From assembly GCA_026986655.1 (NCBI GenBank), contig JALSOD010000140.1, positions 1 to 11,870 of the forward strand: a DNA stretch of 11,870 nucleotides, read 5' to 3'. The position numbers were made by a program, and so were the translations under genes. The stretch is from Caldifarciminota bacterium. Its GTDB lineage: Bacteria; Hydrothermota; Hydrothermia; B15-G9; WFZT01. Each line of letters begins with the position of its first letter. Positions within the stretch are counted from its first letter, which is position 1. Positions 7,045 to 11,870 of the stretch are shown one piece after another. The notes under the pieces are model-generated. The model worked only from the letters and a program-made list of their open reading frames with translations, was not told where the DNA came from and did not search any database.

Positions 7045-8285
7045 AGCTTTATTAAACGGTAGTATAAGCTAAAGGAAACAACAAATACAATCAATTCTGA
7101 AAGCACAGTGGTGTAGGCAGCTCCAAAATAGCCAAATTTTGGAACGAAAATCAGGTTCAATAAGAAGTTCGACACAGCCCCAGCGGTAGTGACCCAGAAA
7201 TAGAGTGTCTCACGCCTGGCAACTATTAAAAGGGTGGGGAACACAAGATTAACAAACATGATAAGGTTGGCATTCACCAAGATCCTCAGAAGTTTAACAG
7301 TTTCCGGGCTCCAATATTTTGCACCGTAGAAAATTTTTATAATTGGACCAGCAGCCAATAGTACAAAAATGTAAAGAATTATTCCAACCGAAATGGAGAT
7401 AAATTCAAAATTTCTAACAAACTTTGAAAATTTTTCCCAGGGGGTTGTCTCGTAGCGAGCGAGGGTAGGTTGAACCGCATAGAGCAATGAAAATCTTACC
7501 ACCGAGAGAGCGAGAACAAAATTGTAGATGGCACTGTAGACTCCTACTTCTTTCATTGAACGGAAAAACCCCAGCATCACAACATCAATGTTGTAATAGA
7601 TTTTTATCATCACAAATGACGCAGCGAGTACACCAGAAACTTTGAGAATCGGTAGCCATGACTTTAGATCAATATTAAATGCAAAAAGCTCTCTGTATTT
7701 CGTGTAAAGAAAGAAAAGCGACAGTAGTGTGGCCAGAGAAATTGCAATAAATCTCGATGCAGGAACCTTTAGTAAATCTTCCTGAGTATGAACAAGGAGG
7801 AGAATGAGCACAAAAAATAGAGAGTAGAAGATAAAAGACCATATTGCATTGTATTTCATATCTTCAAGGCCCTTGAATGCCCAGTCTACCATCAGAGCGA
7901 ATGGTATAAGGTTCAGAAACGTCAGGAACAGGATATCCGAAAGAGGTTTAAATTTTGGAATTATAAATGAGAAGAAAGTAATCATCACAATTGAAAAAAT
8001 TGCGATTAATGTTCTTATAGCAAGGATATTCCCCAAAAGATCCTTCAATCTATCTCTATTTTTTGATACTTCAAGGGTTGCGTAAGTATTGAGACCAAAA
8101 TCTGTGAGTAACATCCCGTATGACAGCAACGCCATAGCAAAGGCCCACATACCATAGGAACTCTTCCCGAGCCTCCTGGCCAGTACAATGACAGCGAGGA
8201 ATCCAAAAACACGACCTGCAACTTCACCACCCAGGGTCCAGGAAAAATTAGAGAAGATTTTTAAGAATATTGAATCTTTTCGCAT
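7041..8285 (-). CDS. Wzx/RfbX-type polysaccharide flippase (MOP superfamily)
   Basis: An inner-membrane transporter of 414 residues, usual for Wzx-like proteins, with about 12 hydrophobic segments spread over its length. The N-terminal region (NFSWTLGGEVAGRVFGFLAV, about residues 13-32, then LARRLGKSSYGMWAFA) is typical of oligosaccharide flippases. So is the pattern of later segments, including YYNIDVVMLGFFRSMKEVGVYSAIY in mid-protein. Members move undecaprenyl-linked oligosaccharides or teichoic-type units to the outer leaflet. It is the first gene of the set with the nucleotidyltransferase and the glycerol-1-phosphate dehydrogenase, and its TGA overlaps the next ATG. The start has no Shine-Dalgarno site; a TATAAT lies 10 nt upstream, suggesting a very short leader. 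No glycosyltransferase or polymerase gene is in the window, so the cargo is unknown. Confidence 0.9.
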   Translation of the reverse strand: MRKDSIFLKIFSNFSWTLGGEVAGRVFGFLAVIVLARRLGKSSYGMWAFAMALLSYGMLLTDFGLNTYATLEVSKNRDRLKDLLGNILAIRTLIAIFSIVMITFFSFIIPKFKPLSDILFLTFLNLIPFALMVDWAFKGLEDMKYNAIWSFIFYSLFFVLILLLVHTQEDLLKVPASRFIAISLATLLSLFFLYTKYRELFAFNIDLKSWLPILKVSGVLAASFVMIKIYYNIDVVMLGFFRSMKEVGVYSAIYNFVLALSVVRFSLLYAVQPTLARYETTPWEKFSKFVRNFEFISISVGIILYIFVLLAAGPIIKIFYGAKYWSPETVKLLRILVNANLIMFVNLVFPTLLIVARRETLYFWVTTAGAVSNFLLNLIFVPKFGYFGAAYTTVLSELIVFVVSFSLYYRLIKL

Positions 8286-8295
8286 AATTTGGGAA

Positions 8296-8301
8296 ATTAT
8301 A
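8296..8301 (-). promoter_or_regulatory. Candidate -10 element before the flippase operon
   Basis: A consensus TATAAT on the minus strand ends 10 nt before the flippase ATG, in the 112-nt gap after iorB. No convincing -35 box sits 16-18 nt upstream, where the sequence is G-rich. If active, the transcript would begin only about 3-4 nt before the ATG. Confidence 0.35.
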
Positions 8302-8333
8302 AAGTATTACTTCCAAATCCCCTCCAGGATGTA

Positions 8334-8398
8334 AATCTCACCGATTAAATAATATCACATCGACCGGACTACATCAAATTACCCGAAAGTTTGAGATT
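8334..8398. repeat. Spaced inverted repeat AATCTCA/TGAGATT next to iorB stop
   Basis: AATCTCA (8334-8340) and TGAGATT (8392-8398) are perfect 7-bp arms separated by 51 nt; the second arm touches the iorB stop codon. The spacing is too long for a normal terminator. It may be an operator pair, a weak long-range stem or chance. Confidence 0.2.
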
Positions 8399-8985
8399 CA
8401 AAAATCTAACTCTATTTTTCTCCCCAATTCAAAAGCCTTTTTGTTTATCTCAACGGTCTTTTTGGGGACACGATTTGTGATTACTTTTATCCAGATATCC
8501 TCTGGAATATCGAAGAATTTTGATGCAACTCCAAGCATTATTGTATTCGCCACACGAGAATTACCAAGCTCATTCGCCTTTCCAATGGCATCTACAACGA
8601 CAAGATTGGCGTATTTCTTTATCGTCTCCTCGATGTTTTGGGGATATGTGTCCTGTCCTGCAGTGACTGGAAGCGGGATAATTTCGAGATCATTCATTAT
8701 GACCACGCCATTTTCAGGCTTCAGGTAATGTAGATATCGAAGAGCTTCCGCTTTTTCAAAGGCAAGTATAAGGTCACATGTCCCTTGTTCAATCAGAGGA
8801 GAATACACCTTTTGAGAGAAACGCACATGAGAGACCACATCTCCACCTCTCTGACTCATACCGTGGACTTCACTCTTTTTCACATCGTATCCAGCCTCCA
8901 TTGCAGCGAGCGCGAGCAATTCAGATGCAAGGATAATTCCCTGCCCCCCAACACCTGAAACAATTACGTTATATCCCTTTTTCAT
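8398..8985 (-). CDS. iorB: Indolepyruvate:ferredoxin oxidoreductase beta subunit
   Basis: The small subunit of the aryl-2-oxoacid:ferredoxin oxidoreductase. It carries the POR-gamma-type domain that works with IorA to convert aryl-pyruvates and CoA into aryl-acyl-CoA, CO2 and reduced ferredoxin. Numbered from the chosen start, the signature GVGGQGIILASELL spans about residues 11-24, followed by the conserved EVHGMSQRGGDVVSHVRF. At 195 residues it matches the family. The frame also has an ATG at 9039, but that would add 18 basic residues and a 71-nt overlap. The ATG at 8985 is preferred because GGAGG sits 6 nt upstream and homologues start just before the GVGGQG motif. The gene overlaps the end of iorA by 17 nt, which suggests coupling and equal subunit supply. 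Confidence 0.93.
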   Translation of the reverse strand: MKKGYNVIVSGVGGQGIILASELLALAAMEAGYDVKKSEVHGMSQRGGDVVSHVRFSQKVYSPLIEQGTCDLILAFEKAEALRYLHYLKPENGVVIMNDLEIIPLPVTAGQDTYPQNIEETIKKYANLVVVDAIGKANELGNSRVANTIMLGVASKFFDIPEDIWIKVITNRVPKKTVEINKKAFELGRKIELDF

Positions 8986-10732
8986 ATTCATCCTCCGGGT
9001 GAATGGCATCAAACGGACACGTCTGTATGCAAAGGTCACATCCTACACAGAGTAGTGGGTCTATAAACGCCTTTCCATCCTTCCATACGATAGCAGGACA
9101 GCCCAGTCTGAAACAGTTTCCACATTTGTCACCCTGACACATCTCGGGATCTACAACTTTCTTTGGATTCTTCTGGAGTTTTTTCCACTCGTCAGGGAGC
9201 AAAACACACGGTCTATCAGTAATAATTACAGATGGACCTGGATAATTTAAAGCTGATTTTAACGTTTTTCTTACAGCTTTCAAATCATGTGGATCCACAA
9301 CGTGGATATCCTCGACTCCAATGGCCCTGGCAAGTTCCACGAAATCTATTTTCTTGGTTGGCTCACCTTTTATCGTTCTTCCCGTGGCTGGATGTGGCTG
9401 ATGACCAGTCATAGCGGTTGTGTGGTTGTCAAGAATTATAACCGTCGAGAATCCTTTGTTGTAAACAATGTCAATGAGCCCTGTAATTCCACTATGAATA
9501 AAAGTTGAATCCCCGATCACCGCCACAGATTTTTTCGCCGATTTCTCACCACGGGCAAGATTAAATCCGTGCACACTACTGACTGAAAACCCCATGTCAA
9601 CCGTTGTGTCAATACTTTCAAGCGGCGGTAAAACAGCGAGGGTGTAACATCCAATGTCCCCCATCACATTGATCCTCTTCTTTTTGAGTTCAAAGAAAAT
9701 TCCTAAGTGCGGACAGCCAGGACAGAGTGCAGGTGGACGTTTCACAGCCTTCTGGGGAGGAATCTTCTCAAGGCTCTCACCCTTCAACGCCTTTCTCACT
9801 ATCTGGGGATTCAGCTCACCAGTAATTGGAATCTTATCTTTGCCGATGACACTGTAACCAAGAATTCTTACGTGATCTTCAAGAAAAGGCTCCAGTTCCT
9901 CCACTACATAGATTGTATCGACCGTTGAGGCGAATTTTTTGAATAGTTCATCGGGGAACGGGAAAGGCATTCCGAGCTTTAGAACAGTAGCATCGGGGAA
10001 AACCTCTCTTGCATACTGATAAGAAATACCGGAAGTTACAATTCCAATCTTCGTATCACCGGGTTCAATCCTGTTTATTTCGATGGAATTGGAGAGTTTC
10101 TTCAATTCAACAAGTCTCTTCTCTAAAATCTCGTGCCTCTTTCTGGCAAAGGCGGGGATCATCGTATACTTTTGTGGATCCTTCACGTATTCCTTCACAG
10201 GAAGTTCCACCCGCTCACCCACATCTACGATTCCCTTCGCATGTGAGATTCTTGTGGTACTTCTGACGATTACAGGAGTGTCGTACTTCTCTGAAATTTC
10301 AAAGGCGAGCTTTACAAATTCATAGGCCTCCTGGGAATCAGAGGGTTCGAAAAGAGGAATTTTTGCAAATTTTGCGAAAACTCTGTTATCCTGCTCATTC
10401 TGGGAACTATGCATGCCAGGATCATCGGCGGAAATGATCACCAGACCACCGTTAACTCCTACATAAGCGGAAGTCATCAGGGGATCAGCTGCGACATTCA
10501 GTCCCACATGTTTCATGGCGACGAGGGCACGGGCACCACCAATGGCAGCACCCAGCATAGCTTCAAAAGCTACCTTCTCGTTTGGTGCCCACTCCGCCTT
10601 AATCTCTTTGTAAAAGGCTATATTTTCGAGAATTTCGGTAGAAGGGGTGCCAGGATAGGCAGCTGCCACATGACAGGAAGCCTCCCACGCACCCCTCGCA
10701 ATTGCTTCATTACCGGATAGTAGTAACTTCAC
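8969..10732 (-). CDS. iorA: Indolepyruvate:ferredoxin oxidoreductase alpha subunit
   Basis: The thiamine-diphosphate, iron-sulfur subunit of a cytoplasmic oxidoreductase of the last step in anaerobic aromatic amino-acid breakdown. Its 587 residues are near family length. Order: pyrimidine-binding-type domain with the AAYPGTPSTEILE start (24-36); transketolase C-like region (about 225-300); CPGCPH (337-342); TPP-binding domain with GDSTFIHSGITGL (408-420) and LDNHTTAMTGHQPHP; then two C-terminal clusters. The first has Cys532, 537, 540 and 545; the second is a standard CxxCxxCxxxCP (562, 565, 568, 572). The start is GTG, 3 nt after the preceding gene's stop, with AAGGGA 6 nt before it inside that gene's last codons. 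It is co-transcribed with iorB. Substrate range (indole-, phenyl- or hydroxyphenyl-pyruvate) cannot be read from sequence. Confidence 0.96.
   Translation of the reverse strand: MKLLLSGNEAIARGAWEASCHVAAAYPGTPSTEILENIAFYKEIKAEWAPNEKVAFEAMLGAAIGGARALVAMKHVGLNVAADPLMTSAYVGVNGGLVIISADDPGMHSSQNEQDNRVFAKFAKIPLFEPSDSQEAYEFVKLAFEISEKYDTPVIVRSTTRISHAKGIVDVGERVELPVKEYVKDPQKYTMIPAFARKRHEILEKRLVELKKLSNSIEINRIEPGDTKIGIVTSGISYQYAREVFPDATVLKLGMPFPFPDELFKKFASTVDTIYVVEELEPFLEDHVRILGYSVIGKDKIPITGELNPQIVRKALKGESLEKIPPQKAVKRPPALCPGCPHLGIFFELKKKRINVMGDIGCYTLAVLPPLESIDTTVDMGFSVSSVHGFNLARGEKSAKKSVAVIGDSTFIHSGITGLIDIVYNKGFSTVIILDNHTTAMTGHQPHPATGRTIKGEPTKKIDFVELARAIGVEDIHVVDPHDLKAVRKTLKSALNYPGPSVIITDRPCVLLPDEWKKLQKNPKKVVDPEMCQGDKCGNCFRLGCPAIVWKDGKAFIDPLLCVGCDLCIQTCPFDAIHPEDEYEKGI
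8992..8996 (-). promoter_or_regulatory. Shine-Dalgarno site that decides the iorB start
   Basis: GGAGG lies directly against an ATG at 8991 (no spacing) and 6 nt before a second ATG at 8985. The 6-nt spacing is the workable one, so 8985 is the likely start. Confidence 0.75.
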
Positions 10733-10735
10733 TTT

Positions 10736-11870
10736 TTATCCCTTAAGTGCCTTTTCGTAATATTCCTTCCATTTTGCTTCAAGATCGGGAGATTTTATCG
10801 TCTCAAGAATGTAATCTGTATACTCCTTTGCAGATGCACCCGTAGGTCTACCGGTAACAACCAATTTCTTTTCAAACACACCACAGATATCAAGAGCCAT
10901 CTCCAATTTCCTTGCCTTATCATTGAATCCGATATGTTCAAGCATCAAGACCGCTGCTCTCATTAGAGAGCTGGGATCCGCATACTCTGCTCTACCCTCT
11001 TTTACCATTCTGGTTCCTGAGCCATGAATTGCCTCAAACATCGCATAGTGCCTTCCGATATTGGCACTACCTGCAGTACCAACTCCACCCTGAATCTGGG
11101 CGGCTTCATCTGTGATGATGTCTCCGTAAAGGTTGGGCAGCACGATAACCTGGAACTCTTTCCTTCTCTGAGGATCAATGAGCTTGGCTGTCATAATATC
11201 AATGTACCACTCATCGGCCTTAATGTCGGGATATTCCTTCGCAATTTCGTTAAATATGAGGCTAAAGAGACCGTCGGACGTTTTTACAACATTTGCCTTA
11301 TGTACACCAGAGACGCGGGTTTTTCCATTTTTCTTTGCATAATCAAAAGCCATCCTAATTATTCTCTCGGCACCCGGACGTGTGATTACTTTGAAATCAA
11401 ATGCAATCTCATCAGTTACCATGATTCCTTTTGACCCAAGAATGTAAGCTCCTTCGGTGTTCTCTCTGAAAAATGTCCAATCGATTCCCTCCTGGGGGAT
11501 TTTCACGGGCCTAACATTTGCGAAAAGGTCGAGTGCACGTCTCAGGTATACGTTGGCACTTTCAATATTTCCTCTTGGATCTCCTGCCTGGGGAGTCTCC
11601 GTCGGTCCTTTGAGGAATACGTGACAGGTTTTAATCTGCTCAAGAACGTCGTCTGGAACGGCTTTCATGTGTTTAAATCTATTTTCTATGGTGAGTCCCT
11701 CTATGTCGACAAGTTCAATGCGACCCGATTTGATCTCATCAGCTAAAAGGTACTCAATCACTCTTCTTGTTTCTCTTGAGATAATGGGGCCGATTCCGTC
11801 TCCACCTGCGAAACCAATTCTGATTTTATCCAATTTTGTAAAATCGGTCCACTCAGTATCCTTTTTGATT
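10736..11870 (-). CDS. Isocitrate/isopropylmalate dehydrogenase family enzyme, probably isocitrate dehydrogenase; 5' end off window
   Basis: A cytoplasmic, metal-dependent beta-decarboxylating dehydrogenase. Numbering from a TTG at 11833: nucleotide/substrate loop GGDGIGP (10-16); SANVYLRR (92-99), matching the SxNxxLR substrate site of isocitrate dehydrogenases rather than isopropylmalate enzymes; Arg108; RENTEGAY with catalytic Tyr130; HKAN with Lys179; metal Asp212, Asp238 and Asp242 (NLYGDIITDEAA); GSANIG; and HGSGTRM in the cofactor region. It would convert isocitrate to 2-oxoglutarate and CO2. The cofactor is unclear, because the residues at the usual NADP-determining Lys-Tyr pair appear to be Arg-Met. 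The frame remains open beyond the TTG to the window edge, with a coding-like DTEWTDFTK just upstream and no Shine-Dalgarno site at the TTG, so the real start is probably outside the window. The stop lies 3 nt before iorA, indicating one operon. Confidence 0.9.
   Translation of the reverse strand, partial: IKKDTEWTDFTKLDKIRIGFAGGDGIGPIISRETRRVIEYLLADEIKSGRIELVDIEGLTIENRFKHMKAVPDDVLEQIKTCHVFLKGPTETPQAGDPRGNIESANVYLRRALDLFANVRPVKIPQEGIDWTFFRENTEGAYILGSKGIMVTDEIAFDFKVITRPGAERIIRMAFDYAKKNGKTRVSGVHKANVVKTSDGLFSLIFNEIAKEYPDIKADEWYIDIMTAKLIDPQRRKEFQVIVLPNLYGDIITDEAAQIQGGVGTAGSANIGRHYAMFEAIHGSGTRMVKEGRAEYADPSSLMRAAVLMLEHIGFNDKARKLEMALDICGVFEKKLVVTGRPTGASAKEYTDYILETIKSPDLEAKWKEYYEKALKG
10739..10744 (-). 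promoter_or_regulatory. Shine-Dalgarno site of iorA
   Basis: AAGGGA on the minus strand ends 6 nt before the GTG start of iorA and lies in the last two sense codons of the dehydrogenase gene. It supports the GTG start and tight coupling of the two genes. Confidence 0.7.

Noticed and set aside
8986..9039. Longer iorB start at the ATG at 9039
   Set aside because: It adds 18 residues rich in Arg that are not part of the family and enlarges the overlap with iorA to 71 nt; the GGAGG at 8992-8996 fits the ATG at 8985.
10009..10720. Plus-strand open frames of 80-103 codons opposite iorA
   Set aside because: They lie antisense to a complete, well-conserved gene and show no domain, so they are shadows of its codon usage.

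Overview
The window reads as chromosome of a bacterium. The tRNAs have bacterial form, there is a textbook TTGACA-17-TATAAA promoter, and the proteins include a GGDEF enzyme and a bacterial IMP dehydrogenase. Two ferredoxin-dependent 2-oxoacid oxidoreductase subunits point to an anaerobe, and the frequent AGA/AGG arginine codons and Lys/Glu/Ile-rich proteins would suit a thermophile. An uncultivated lineage near the FCB/WOR-3/Hydrothermae groups is a guess that the sequence alone cannot prove. I see no mobile element, CRISPR array or prophage.

Layout, left half. Positions 1-264 hold the 5' part of a divergent, unidentified minus-strand reading frame that leaves the window. Next comes a 1021-residue signalling protein (281-3346, +) that joins a diguanylate cyclase domain to a STAND-type P-loop module and a long helical/TPR tail. 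Its promoter places the transcription start at or very near the start codon. A strong promoter at 3368-3396 then drives tRNA-Glu(CTC), tRNA-Gln(CTG) and, only 12 nt after the second tRNA, guaB (IMP dehydrogenase).

Layout, right half (all minus strand). A 268-nt convergent gap (5039-5306) separates guaB from two gene sets. The first, read from 8285 down to 5307, encodes a Wzx-like flippase, a LicC/IPCT-like nucleotidyltransferase and an sn-glycerol-1-phosphate dehydrogenase (EgsA/AraM family). These genes overlap by 4 and 20 nt and are probably translationally coupled. They suggest formation of an activated glycerol-1-phosphate (perhaps CDP-glycerol) and export of a lipid-linked surface glycan or phosphoglycerol polymer. 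The second, entering from the right edge, encodes an isocitrate dehydrogenase-like enzyme, then IorA and IorB. It links 2-oxoglutarate supply to ferredoxin-dependent oxidation of aryl-pyruvates.

Most striking points: the GGDEF-STAND-TPR fusion, which parallels cyclase-ATPase-TPR proteins such as soluble adenylyl cyclase; the tRNA-tRNA-guaB transcription unit, in which tRNA 3' processing would itself create the guaB mRNA 5' end; the bacterial glycerol-1-phosphate operon; and a split in translation signals, with first genes lacking Shine-Dalgarno sites while several downstream genes have good ones.
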